Source: Dryococelus australis
Lineage: Eukaryota > Arthropoda > Insecta > Phasmatodea > Phasmatidae
Length of the DNA stretch: 64,000 nt
Direction: 5' to 3'
Assembly: GCA_029891345.1 (NCBI GenBank)
Contig: CM057002.1
Span: 21,156,295-21,220,294, forward strand
A program made the translations under genes and the position numbers. Of the stretch, positions 1-36,200 are shown piece by piece; positions within the stretch are counted from its first letter, which is position 1, and every line of letters begins with the position of its first letter. The notes beneath the pieces were generated by a model. That model saw nothing but the letters and a program-made list of their open reading frames with translations. It ran no database searches and was not told where the DNA came from.

Positions 1-417
1 TCGAAACAATGAGAACTTGGTTAAAAAAGAGTTAAGTTTTTCATTTGCTTCGATACAAGTATACAATGTTGACCATTGCTCCCTGCTGAGCTCACTTTTG
101 ATTTGTAAGACATTTTCCAGCGTAAGATGTCGTATTTTCTTATAAGAAATGCTTTTGGAGGGCATTTTTATGGAAGGCATAACTATTATTTGTGCATTTA
201 ACAGACACCCACATAACTGACACTTGTGCTAAGCAACTTACTTAGTATTCCTGGTTATTCCCTCTGTTCCACATACTGTAGGACAAGTATGAATAAATTA
301 GGTAATTGTAAAAAAAAAAAAAAAAAAAAACAATTTCCTGTGAAGACCAGGTCTTTGAATGCTGTTCTGTTTGCTTGGAAATTATTAAAAATAAAAAATT
401 AGTTATTTTAAATTTAT
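1..417. other. No gene seen; AT-rich flank
   Basis: I see only AT-rich DNA with a poly(A) run at about 310-330. It could be 5' flank of the LINE that follows or older repeat debris. Confidence 0.4.
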
Positions 418-1238
418 ACAGGGCCCCTTCTACCTATTTTAGTCACTTTATCAAAGAAATTAGAAATGTCTCATTTGTCCATATCCAGCCTCAAAGCAGA
501 AATTATTTTATGCAGAGACTTCAATATTGATTACTTGAAAGAAAACAATAGAAAAAATCCCTAGGCAATCTCCTCAAAACATTCAATTTTTAACCAATAG
601 TCACATTTTCCACCAGAATAGTAGGGAATTCACAGACAGCCATTGATAACATATTTTTTGACTTGAATTTCACCAGGCTCTGTCAGTATTTCCCAGTTGT
701 AAGTGGATTATCAGATCACGATGCACAAGTTTTGATAGTAGCATCTCTTAGTGTAATCAATGAACATCAGTACTTAACAAAAAATCAGGCAGTATACATT
801 TGAAAACATCTAAAATTTAAAATGTGACCTCAGCAATGAACTGTGGCTTTATTTATACAACACAGCCGAAACAAATGAAAAGTATAACTCATCTCTAAAT
901 GTTGTCCTTGTTAGAAAAAAAAAATTTTCCTCTAAAAATTTCTTTGTGACATTAAGCTAAATAAAAAACCATGGATGACGGAAGGAATAAAGATTCGTTG
1001 CGAGCACAAAAGAGAATTGTACAAAATAGCTAGAGTAAGTACAGATCTTAATGCAACAACTCACTACAGAAAATATTGGAAAGTTCCGAGGAAAGTCATA
1101 AAATCAGCAAAAAAGGTGAACTTCAGTTCTCTAATTCACAACTCATAAAACAAAATCAAAACTACATGGTCCATTATAAAAAGTGAAACTGGAAAATCCT
1201 ATGAATGAAACCCGGGGATAAAGCTAAGAGTCAATGAC

Positions 1239-1673
1239 ATGGAATTGTCAGATGCACCTACAGTTGCAGAATATTTTAATTCATACAATTTAAATGTTGT
1301 AGATAACTTAATAAATAAAGCCCCTAATAATAATGCTAATAATAATTTTACAACTTCACTAAAGAGAGATTACCCCTCTATGAAACGGTTGTTTACAATT
1401 TTAGGAGAAGTGGAAAAAGTAATAAAATCATTAAAACCGAAATTATCTTGTTGCTATGATGGCATTAGTTGCAAATTAATGAAGCAGTGTGCATGGGCAT
1501 TTAGCGTCCCCTTAAGCCATATGTGTAATGTCATTTTTAATACTAGTGTTTTCCCTGACAGACTCAAATGGGCAACTATCATTCCGCTTTTCAAGACAGG
1601 TGAAAAAGTAAATGTAGCCAAATATAGGCCCATTTCACTACAAACTTCCTTTTCGAAGATAATTGAAAAATAA
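1239..1673 (+). pseudogene. LINE reverse transcriptase, N-terminal part
   Basis: 144-residue open fragment of the LINE polyprotein. It carries the YDGIS block, FPDRLKWATIIPLFK and the YRPISL motif of reverse transcriptase fingers, then stops at a TAA right after SFSKIIEK. The frame resumes downstream with further breaks, so this is an interrupted piece of one RT gene. Confidence 0.85.
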
Positions 1674-2047
1674 TTTACAACAGACTCATGCAACATTTTG
1701 AAGAGTACAGAATCTTCTCAGTCTCACAATTTGGCTACAGGAAACATGCAACAAGCAATATACAAACTGACAGATAATATGATTAATGCTCTGGTAAAAA
1801 ATCTGTCAGCAATTGGCATTTTGTGTGATCTAACTAAGCTTTTGACTGTGTAAATCATGATGTACTCATTGACAAACTTAAACATTACGGTATAAGATAT
1901 GAAATGAACAACCTAATGTATTCATATTTATCAGACGGACAACAAGAAGTTTGTATTAGAGACAATGCGTGCTCTGTATATTCCAAACAAGGAAGACTAA
2001 AGCATGGTGTCCCGCAGGACTCAATTCTTGGACGTTAGCTTTTTCTT

Positions 2048-2827
2048 GTGTATATAAATGTCTTACTTTGCCACCTTAATCCAAGCATCACTCCAAATAT
2101 TTTTGTAGATGACACCAGTATTGTAGTCTCAGCCAGGACAAAGGAAGCACTGGGATGGTTAGCAAGTACCACACTTAGTCAATTAGATGCTTGGTTTAAA
2201 GCAAACAAATTAAGCCTTAACCTTGGAAAAACACATTTTATCCAGTTTCGTACTAAAATTAGCAAAGAAATAGACTTAAACATCCTCTATGATGCAGAAG
2301 ATGTCAGTGGAACTGAGCATACCAAATTTATAGGGCTATATGTAGACAATCACATAAATTGGAAACTTCATATCGAACAAATTTTACCAAAACTCAGTTC
2401 TGCCTGCTTTGCCCTGCACAATATTGTAAACATTTTAAGCAGAGAGACTGCTGTAATGGTTTACTTGGCATACTTTCACTCGATCATGACATATGGCGTA
2501 ATTTTCTGGGGAAATTCAACTGACAACAATAAAATGTTTTGTATGCAAAAAAGGGCTTTAAGGATATTATTTGAAGAAAAAAAACTATCTGATTCCTGTA
2601 GGCCTTTGTTCAAAAGTACTAGAATCCTACCGCTACAAAGTGAATATATTTATGCTTCAGTTATGTTCACTTTCAAAAATCACAGTTTATTCCAGAAACA
2701 TGATACTCTCCATAAACATAACACAAGAAATAAAGAACTAATTTATTTACCTGTTGTCAACTTAAGAATGTCCCAAAAGGGGCCTTTTTACTCTTCAAGT
2801 CAGCTGTTCAACAACCTACCGCATTAA
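2048..2827 (+). pseudogene. LINE reverse transcriptase, palm and C-terminal part
   Basis: 259-residue open fragment. The active-site box is FVDDTS (equivalent to F/YADD), followed by WFKANKLSLN, THFIQF, IGLYVDNHINWKLHI and the C-terminal block FWGNS, FCMQKRALRI. It ends near the usual C-terminus of such elements (LFNNLPH then TAA). Upstream frame breaks show that no intact product is made. Confidence 0.87.
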
Positions 2828-3429
2828 TTGAAGAAATTATGCTTCACAATTACGAAACTTTTAAAAAAAGAACCAAAAGAGTCTTGAATAAGCAAATCTT
2901 TTTATTCTGTAGAGGAATATTTATCACAAACACAAAACATACTGACCACCATATTATTTTAATCAAGACTTAAAATCCCCGTGGATATTCATTGTGAGGT
3001 AACGTGTAAAGCCAATGGAATGTGTGCTTCTGTTTTGTTTTTTATTTCTTTATAGATTGGGGTGGATTGGCATGTACAAGAAATTTTGAAGAATGAAGAT
3101 TAAATATTGAAAATTCAAGACTATTTGTAATTTATTTTATATTTGTTTTAGAATTCGATAATATTATAATACTTTGATGTATTGATATTGTTCTGTAAAT
3201 AAAGTGTTCATGTTCTGTACATAATGTGTTCATGTTCTGACTTATCCGATGTCTTTGTACAAACTTGTACTAGCAAAAAAGACTACAGGGATGCAATAAA
3301 TAAATAAAACAAATAAAAATATGTACTACTAACTTCAAGGCATCATACAAACTAACCAAATAGTAAAGATTCTAAATTATGATTGGCAACTGGTTGCCAA
3401 GACGATACACTATGGCTATCCAATGTTAC

Positions 3430-3859
3430 CACATAGTAATCAGAGAAAGTGATCTACATTTCTCGTACCATTTCGATAGACTTGGAACGTTAGTAGACAC
3501 AGCACCGTATCATAATTTGTTCATGCTAGTTACATAGATCCAGCAGAAATCAAGAAAATAAACCAGCAATCCAATTGGCCAAACGTCAACACATATGTGA
3601 GATGATTTGCGAAGTGAAAGTGATGGTAAAAATACAGGACATTACAACAACAACAGCCTTTGTCACCCACGACATCAGGGAAGATGTCATTCTGGGTGTT
3701 CCCCGGTTAGTGGATCAAAACACAGTCGTTGAACGTGCCGCTCGATGGATACATTTTGGCCACAAAGAATGTCGGACTGTTTACAACCTGGAACCTCGAG
3801 ACGCAGATAACACACCCGCTGTCGCCCTGGATGACCTATTCGTTATCAGAAAAAATTAG
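3430..3859 (+). pseudogene. LTR-retrotransposon aspartic protease fragment
   Basis: The plus strand codes GTLVDTAPYHNL near 3487-3522, resembling the retropepsin active-site region LVDTG with DTG changed to DTA. After frame breaks, an open stretch (3575-3859) contains EDVILGVPRLVDQN and RWIHFGHKE, resembling the ILG-x-x-WL end of a Gag-Pol protease. No LTR, RT or integrase is visible nearby, so it is an isolated fragment. The assignment is by motif only. Confidence 0.6.
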
Positions 3860-4356
3860 GAATTCACGTAACTTAATACATGTGGTATCGCCTCAAAAGA
3901 AAGAAAAATATTAATTAATTATCTGCTGTTATAGTGGTAAAGAGTGAGGAATGGCTACTTACTCACTGGCGTATTATTTCTACTGCACTGCGGTCGCAGT
4001 GAAACTGTGAACTTTGGTAATCACGGCAAGTGAAAGCGTTGATGTATAAATCATGTCATGTCTTTTTCGATCGAATTTAATCGTCGCTGGGCTTCTTCCT
4101 ACATTCACTTACCACAAAAACAAACATACAATTTTCACGTCTTCTCATAACAGAATTGAAAGGAAATGTCTTTAGAACAAGAATTTTTCCCAAATAAATA
4201 AACATTAGTTAAGGAAATTCTATTCACATAATTCTCATTTTTGTATTGGTGACAAAACCCAGTTGTAGAGAACTTAATGCTTCTAGTTTACTCACACCAT
4301 ATTTCGAACTACAATAAATTGTAGATATGAAGTACAAAGTCTCATTTTTAGATTAT
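3860..4356. other. 3' flank of gene A, nothing recognised
   Basis: AT-rich sequence with no open frame or repeat that I can name; it may include gene A downstream flank only. Confidence 0.4.
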
Positions 4357-4362
4357 TTTATT
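4357..4362 (-). promoter_or_regulatory. Poly(A) signal of gene A
   Basis: Canonical AATAAA on the minus strand 48 bases downstream of the gene A stop codon. Gene B has the same signal at nearly the same distance. Confidence 0.7.
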
Positions 4363-4410
4363 GATTGTACAGCACATATTAACATCCAGATATGGACATG
4401 TATTTACTCT

Positions 4411-28899
<24,489 letters not shown>

Positions 28900-28935
28900 C
28901 GCGACACAACTATGCCGATCTCGGCGATTATTTCA
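28900..28935 (-). promoter_or_regulatory. Gene A 5' UTR block shared with gene B
   Basis: Directly upstream of the ATG the minus strand reads GGCATAGTTGTGTCGCG, identical in gene B (32902-32918), preceded in both by a GCCGAG..CGGC element. I read this as conserved 5' UTR or core promoter retained after duplication. No clear TATA box is visible. Confidence 0.55.
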
Positions 28936-31900
28936 ATTGACCATCAGCAATTCCTGATAACGCAATCTGAGATTAAACGGCTGAAAAACAATTCACTTGT
29001 ATGATATTGTGATATTGTGAATAACCTTGACAAGACGTTCTTAAACTTTGTGATTTTGAGGATCCGTTTGATATAATTTTCATTTGGCCGAACCCCAGAC
29101 CATATCTTTACCACGAACTAAGAAAATGTCCCCATGTATACGACCTATTTACTTTCCGCTATACAAATACTTACAGTGTCAATTTCGTTTAAAAACAAAA
29201 TAAAAAAAAACCAACGTTATTAACAACGAACACGTTATATAGTTACATCATAAATGGAGAAGGCTGGGTCTATTCTGCTCACTTTACATTCAATGCCCTT
29301 AATACATTTCTTTATATAAAGATGGAAATATTTTAACCTATTATAGCGGACGAGCTGCACAAATATATAATTATATGAAATAAAGTATATAAAGAAACTA
29401 TGATAAACTATACTTGTGAACGTGACAAACTTGCAAAAATGTTAAACTTTCGTTGTAATTCCGCTCAGAAATGGGGGCTATTCCACTCACAGAAAATCTT
29501 TGGAAAATGTAATATGTACTTTAAATGTTTAAATTACTTTTGCCTACATCACCTACACACAATCCGCGAAACCACACTTGAGCTATCTTGCATGCAGTAG
29601 TCACCTATTCTTACTTATTTTTCTGAAAAGTATTTTAGAACAAAAAAAAACCACACGGTGTATTTACAGCTGTTGTAGGTATGTTACATTTTCAAACTGA
29701 TATTTGATCTGTGAAATGAATGTAAGGCAGGAATTTACTATCGGGTACGTAATATGGGTTAAATGAAAATATACCTGTACATTAGAATCCGTTTAACTGT
29801 TTTGTTGACTGTCACATTTGATCTCACTTGATGCGGTGTGTAAACAAATCCTCTTCTGCTATAAAACTTCATCCACTCGAAAAAGAAATTTCTTGAACAC
29901 GTTAAGATGCCCATGTGAAACAATGCATGAAAAGTAATTTACCCATCCACAGGTGCAATATTTTTTTTTTGAAAGTGAAATCACTATTTATATGTGGAAT
30001 ATTGAATGGCAAATTGAGCAACATTTCCTAGTTTCTTTATTGAAAACCTTCTGTGGAGTCATTTCCATGTTTCTCGTTAACAAATTATTTTATTATATTT
30101 TAATATTTAACTAATTTATTTGAGAAAAGCACTCAGGGCTTTTCAATAGAAAGTGTTAAAACATCGGCACAATTGTTAATGATAACCTAGAAACAGAATC
30201 CAGAGCAAGGCACGATGAATCGAAAGTAAATTTTGTGAAGGCTTCTCTATTCCCAGAAACTAATTTTTTTTTCCGGCAGTAAAGAAAGCAATAATCTACA
30301 CCCTCCTCATACCGCCAACAACATGCAAATTAGAGCGCTAATCTACCACTCTGTTTCGTGGAAAGACACAGCTAATATCTACAATGAAGGAAAACAGCCT
30401 TTCAAGTTTGTCTCTTTTGAGCATCCAAGAGAAAATGTGAACATCATGGACCTGGACGAGAAAGCCGTAAACCAGTAACTACTAGTAAAAGTAACATACA
30501 ACTGATATTTTGTGACAAATTTTAGAATTTCAAGAACATGTTTTCATGTATTCCGAGTACTGTAATAAATTTTGGACTTAATCCTAATCTTGTTCACTAA
30601 ACTTTAAAATGTATAGCTTTACATACGAAATAATTTTTGGTTTAAGTATTAGAATTTTCGTATCCAAAAGAAACAATTTTCGCAGTAATTTACTAACAAC
30701 TAACACTGGAGGACGACCGATTATTAAGCTAACTTATTCCTTATTTATCTTTTGTAATTATCTTGTGCATAAAATGCCCTGTTCAAATTTGAGTACATGT
30801 ACGTGGTCGAAAGATAATAAAATATATTTTGAAAGTTTCTGGGAAAAAAATTATAATGTAACATTGTGTACGAATAAACAAAGCAAAATTATTTCCAAAT
30901 ATTGCAATTACTGCAGGTGTCTTCACATGTATACATCTTTGTCAATCCCTCCAAAATAATTTCGATCAGAGGAAGAGATGTTATATATTTAGCACACTTG
31001 ACCTTGGCCCCTCCCTGGGTTCCATAAGATGGGCGCCCTTTCTGTCTTCTCTAAAACACATTTAGTTACATGTGGACATATTTAGAAGGGAAGAAGGGCA
31101 CAGATGAACTAGTATCATGCATTAATGACTGACTGACAAACACATTTTCCTACAAGCACCCGTACTGATAGACTTCGCAGAATTATGTGCGAGTCAGAAA
31201 TAATACAATAATGTTTACAATACCTGTTTATTGGCTGGTGTATGAAGCACCAAAGCAACTTAAGATTACATTGTTCTTCCCTGTGCCTGGGCACAGGGAA
31301 GAACCTGCAGAGGAAAAACAGCGGAAAAACAAAAATAATTCGAAAGTGGAAACAAACAGATATTTGCACAAGAAATTTCGTTCATCTATGTTGTATTATT
31401 TACATTGCTGAGTTTTTGTAAGCTTGTAAATCCGCACACCATACATTCTAGTGGATAACAACAATATCGTGTCATTAAAATGTGGGCCGGCATCTTCGGA
31501 CAATGATATGATGTGGTTGGACCATTATTTATACTACTGACCTCACCTACTTAACTGACTTCATCCACATGACCTTTCTTAGTGAAACCTCGACAGAAAT
31601 GCTGAACAACGTACCACTGAATCACAGAATGCTTAGGAATACCGGAACTAAAGAGCCACCTTTGCCGCTGACTCCAGCCACACAAGCCAAGAAAATGTCG
31701 GGACTCTGTTGGCCAATCAGTTCCAGGTAACTCTCTTACAAGCATACAACACAGCCAATAGAAAACCTTCCCACCAGCGCACGTAGTAACCAATAAGACC
31801 TTATGGGCAAAAGAAACGAGTTATTTGCTTTCAAACATGATCATGACTTCCGATACTTCCTTAATATGTGTACATTTGAGGGTTTTTTTACTGTTGATGT

Positions 31901-32320
31901 TTTTACTGATGAGTTTTAGTCTGTTGATGGCAAACTGAGCAGTTTTGAAAATCCTGATTAAGATCTACTTGTATGCACTTTGTATATTCATCCACCACCA
32001 TAAGTAAAATTAACATTGCCATGGGCCTGATAACTTTATTCATGCATCGGCCAAGTGAATATGTGAAATTATTATAAATGTAAATAAACACCTCTCATAG
32101 AGTGTGATATATACATAGAGAATTCAAAAACGTATGTAATATACAAAAAAAGAAAGCATTGCATTTAGATAATACCAACGGTGCCGATATAAAGCATACA
32201 ATTAAAATTCTTTTTTAAAAATCGTTTTTTCCATATCATTGACAAATAAACACGCAAGAACAACAAACCTAACTTAATGATGTCTCTGACTAGGGAGGGT
32301 TTCCTGCTTTCCACTGCAGC
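28936..32320. other. Intergenic region between the divergent genes
   Basis: About 4 kb between the start codons. Mostly AT-rich DNA with no supported gene. It contains a perfect short palindrome (31273-31304) and a Tc1/mariner fragment (32325-32535). Regulatory sites for both genes probably lie here, but I cannot point to specific ones beyond the shared 5' UTR blocks. Confidence 0.4.
31273..31304. repeat. Perfect 15-bp inverted repeat (hairpin)
   Basis: GTTCTTCCCTGTGCC, two bases TG, then GGCACAGGGAAGAAC; the 15-base arms are fully complementary. It is too symmetrical for chance drift, and no T-run follows it. Its role is unknown; it may be the remnant of a foldback element. Confidence 0.9.
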
Positions 32321-32324
32321 TTCG

Positions 32325-32535
32325 TACCATTAATGGCCTCCATGTGCATTGTACAGGTCCCTAACATGTCGTGGCATGCTTGTAATCAATGTGCTAATGT
32401 CATCTTCCGGACTAAGGTCCCATTCCACCTGGGCAGCTCTTATGTGACCTAGAAGTGTTTCTGGAGGTTGTGGACGATTATAGACTGCTGTTTTCAGCTT
32501 GTCCTAGGCATGTTCTATGCCACCCAACTGCCTTT
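32325..32535 (-). pseudogene. Tc1/mariner transposase C-terminal fragment
   Basis: The minus strand reads GIEHA (the third catalytic acid, E of the DD34E triad), then an in-frame stop where the W of the EHxWD box is expected. It continues KLKTAVYNRPQPPETLLGHI, EWDLSPEDDISTLITSMPRH and NAHGGH. This is the normal C-terminal order of Tc1-like transposases (IEHxWD, RPxPP, SMPRR, xxGGH). The upstream domains are missing. It lies about 400 bases upstream of the gene B start. Confidence 0.85.
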
Positions 32536-32882
32536 TCTCACTTTATACATAAATTCAATGTTAAGACATGTAATTACTTACCCTCCGTCGTTACCAAATA
32601 TACTGGACACAGTCCAGTCATTACGGCCATTAAAATAGATGCAGTCTCGGAAAGTGGCATTTTTCAAAGGTTGATTACAAAAGTGATCAATTAACCAGAT
32701 TATATTAACCTAAAAACTATTATTCTCATGCTATTACATATATATTGGGTAATATCACACAGTGTGCTTTAGGTTGAATATTTTGAAGATAATTCGAGTG
32801 TTTCTTCATGCAAGCAGATTGTTGTCCGATGTTTTTAATCTCATACTGGGTCTTATCATAAGTGGTGTCGTTAGCAGCGTGT

Positions 32883-32918
32883 TTAAATAAACGCCGAGAG
32901 CGGCATAGTTGTGTCGCG
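32883..32918 (+). promoter_or_regulatory. Gene B 5' UTR block shared with gene A
   Basis: Same GGCATAGTTGTGTCGCG block directly before the gene B ATG, preceded by GCCGAGAGCGGC and a TTTAAATAAA stretch that could act as an AT-rich promoter element. In-frame codons upstream of the ATG have no match in gene A, supporting the ATG at 32919 as start. Confidence 0.5.
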
Positions 32919-33218
32919 ATGTCTCTAGGAGTGCTGTGCTTGTTGCTGTTAGCTGTGAGCCGTGCGGCCGCCATAAGGTACCCCGGCTTCCTGTCGTGGA
33001 GTCCTTCTGAAGAGCAGCCCCGGGTGTACCTGGGCGACGACGCGGGAGAGAAGTTGATCCTCAGCAGGTACATAGAGGCCGGGCAGGTAGAGGTGGCCAG
33101 AAACCTGTCCAGGGTGACGGGAGAACCGTTCCCTCAGGACATTCCCAGCTACTCCGGCTTCTTCACCGTCAACACTACCTACGACTCCAACCTCTTCTTC
33201 TGGTTCTTCCCCGCCGAG
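32919..33218 (+). CDS. CPVL: Gene B exon 1
   Basis: 300 bp, exactly 100 codons, phase 0, ending in FFPAE before GTAAGC. About 35 bases of the following intron are still nearly identical to intron 1 of gene A. Confidence 0.93.
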
Positions 33219-36200
33219 GTAAGCCGTTCCCATACTCATAAAACATTCTCTACGAAGTTCGCAGACTTGATTCATTGATTGTGGCCGCATCAGAGTCGTT
33301 TCTCTCAACGTTTCGGATGACATCGGCATGGTCACGGGGCAGTCGGGGTAAGGACTGCTCATGGCTGTTCAGGTGTTGCAAACAAAATATTTTATGATGC
33401 GTGCTGCACATAGTCGACACAACAATTTCTTCATTGTCCCAGCAAATGATCTATAGGCTATATGTTCAACTACAGTTATCTGAAACAATTATTATCTAGA
33501 CCAGTAAGACTGTTTGCGAATCATTTACCCACAGGTTAGATAATTTGTCACTGAGCTCGCAGTGTGCAGTACGGACTAAAAATTACCTATTCAGGCATAA
33601 CGTACACAATTGTGTACACTGGGTCTGAATGCATTAAGACTTGACATATTGAAAGAGTAGAATGTAAAAGTGGTCACCATTTCGTGAATTATACATCTTA
33701 GAGTAGAGATTTGCCCTTAAGTATCATGTGTACTTTCCGAACAATTCCACAGTTCTACTAGGATACAGCATGTATAAAATGAGACAGTTCATGGAAACGC
33801 CATTCTCACATATAGCAGAAGGATACACAATGAGAAAGAATGTAAATTTTAAGCAGGGCTTGCAAAAGTCTCAGTTAATAATGTGTTAAAGTCTCAGTTA
33901 ATAATAAGGTGTTGCCTGCTGGTTGTAACGAGAGCGCCTGTTACCAGAGCACTCCCCGATACTGACCAGGCCGAAGGATGACTTTGCAGACTTCTTCTTC
34001 AGCAGCAGTAGAATGTTGCCTACTGTATACTGTCACTGTCCTGTTCGAAAGGTCGCGGAAAATGGTTTTACTGTATCTGCAACCCAGAAGCCAAGAATCA
34101 AGAATCTGAACAATCTTTACAAAGCATTCATTATATGTTTATAAAATTCTTGTAAAACATTACACAGAAATGATTTATTTTGCTAATGTGTAAACAGTGG
34201 GACACAGAAGCATAAATTATACGGGCCTTCTTATGAAAAAAATTTCTTTATTTTAAAATGTCATTGGGACATTTTAAAATTTGGTGGGAGTCTGTCGCCA
34301 TAGCCGCCACCATGGCCCCTACAACCACACTGTGTAGTGTCAACTATGTTCAACCCAAAAACTTAAAGTTCAGAAAGTATTGCAAAATTCATCTTCCCTA
34401 GGTGGCGAGGAACTTTTATTCTTCATAGGCATTGACCAGTAGATATTAATTCCTATATGTAAATGATACATTCCATAAATATCTTCTCTAATTTTCATAT
34501 ATTCATAGTATTCAGAAAACAGTAGCACAGTTGAGTGTGTGTATGTGCATCACGATTATTTGATTTGCTTTTCAATAGTTAAAAAAATAACTATTTTGCC
34601 ACTAATGTTTGCAATTTCACTGTAGGAAAAAGTAAAATTCTTTCATAGAATTTTAAAATACATCCTTTGGAGGGAATACTTAATTTTTTATACAACAAGT
34701 TTCGAAAGTTATCAAATAAATGCCACAGCAGTTTAGCGAGGGGATGAATGCACTCTGTCCGTGTCTATCATTATGGGTTTAAAAATATAAATAACTTAAC
34801 CTTGCAGAATTACCAAACCTAAAAGTGATGCAAGGCAAAAATCTAGCTAACCTGGTGTTCTAATAAATGAATGTTAAGATTGCTCATTTATATTTATTCT
34901 GGTATTGCTGCTATCCAAACCTGTAAGGCATAAAGCCCGTAAACGGAAATATCTATGTCTTATCTCAATATGCAGCAAACAGTCGTAGTTTTAACGAGTC
35001 TGATGTTCCTGGGATCTCGAAACAGCTACCAAACAAATAAGACAAGATACAGCCCATTTTACCTCTGCCTAGAGATCTGCATATTTCTGTATTCCTGGAT
35101 TCTGACCTTATTCGTTTCAATCTAAATAAAAAAAACTTTGTTGGAAATATGTCGATATAACTTAAAGCGAGTCTGCCTGCGAAGTGAAATATGGTAGGTA
35201 CAACGTTCTTGAAAACATAAAATATAATGCCATGTATGAAGAGGCACAGCTGACTATTCTGCAAAAGTGTAACTCACTTATATTATGTTGTACATAAATA
35301 AGTGTAAGGCAGTTAAGAATATCGTTCCCGAGAAGTACTAAAATGGACAGTGTGCTTTGCAGACTGCATTTACTCTTTTGATTGCCTATTCTTGGACTAA
35401 ACCTAACTAGGCAAATAAATAAGTAGGTGATCTACTATCAGCAAGCTTAGAATCATGCTACACTGCAGACTGCAGTCGCTTTGATGGCGTATATTTAACA
35501 GGAAGACTCTCTTCCATACGCTAAAGTAACCAACATTTTTTAAAAGAAATACAACCCTCCTATTAGAAATGCACAGTACGTCATTGGATTCTGCCCTACA
35601 TGCAAATATTTTTCAGCCAAAATTTTAACAATAAATGTACACCTAAACCCTTTTCGTATCTGTGTAGCTTCATCTCACTCACAGTTTAATATATCCTGGT
35701 CATGTAGGTAATATAATGGCCAAGATGCCAATTGTTTATTTTACCATTCTATGCCTCACCGAGAACTGATGTTCATGATCCCAGGAGGACTATGAGAACG
35801 CTCCAGTACTTGTGTGGCTGCAAGGAGGTCCTGGAGCATCCTCTCTCTACGGTCTCTTCATGGAGGTTGGACCATTCTCTGTGGCTGAAGATGGCACGTC
35901 CTTAATCAGGAACCCGTATTCATGGCACAAAAACCATTCCGTTATCTTTATCGACAATCCTGCTGGAACAGGTACGTCTTACGTCGTTATGGTCTCTATA
36001 GTAAACAATTGGATTTCCTCTGCAGTGTCGCATTCCTATAATCCTAAGATGAATAATTTTGTCCATTATGAGTTACTTTGTGGGCCTCACACAAACTCGC
36101 CCATAGCGAGAATTTTAAGAGAAGGGAGATTGGAGCGGTTCTTAACAGAATGGTCTTCAGAGCTGATGATGGTGAAGCGATATTAGAATTGAGCAGTGTG

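Larger units (their letters stand above)
418..3310 (+). mobile_element. Jockey/CR1-like LINE, degenerate copy
   Basis: A non-LTR retrotransposon in one orientation with many stops and frameshifts. The order is: endonuclease remnants (DFNIDYL near 520, then SGLSDHDAQ near 700-730), a linker (KPWMTEGIK near 968), reverse transcriptase fingers (1239-1673, with FPDRLKWATIIPLFK and YRPISL), an RT palm with HGVPQ near 2005 and the catalytic motif FVDDTS near 2102, then thumb and C-terminus up to 2827. The 3' end is an A-rich AATAAATAAATAAA tail near 3297-3310. It is probably 5' truncated because it opens in the endonuclease domain. The clade is inferred from overall motif style only. Confidence 0.85.

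Noticed and set aside
33290..33345. Possible hammerhead-ribozyme-like core (GATGTCATCCGAAACG on the minus strand)
   Set aside because: The CUGAUGA core is not matched and the required stems are not evident; more likely a repeat fragment.
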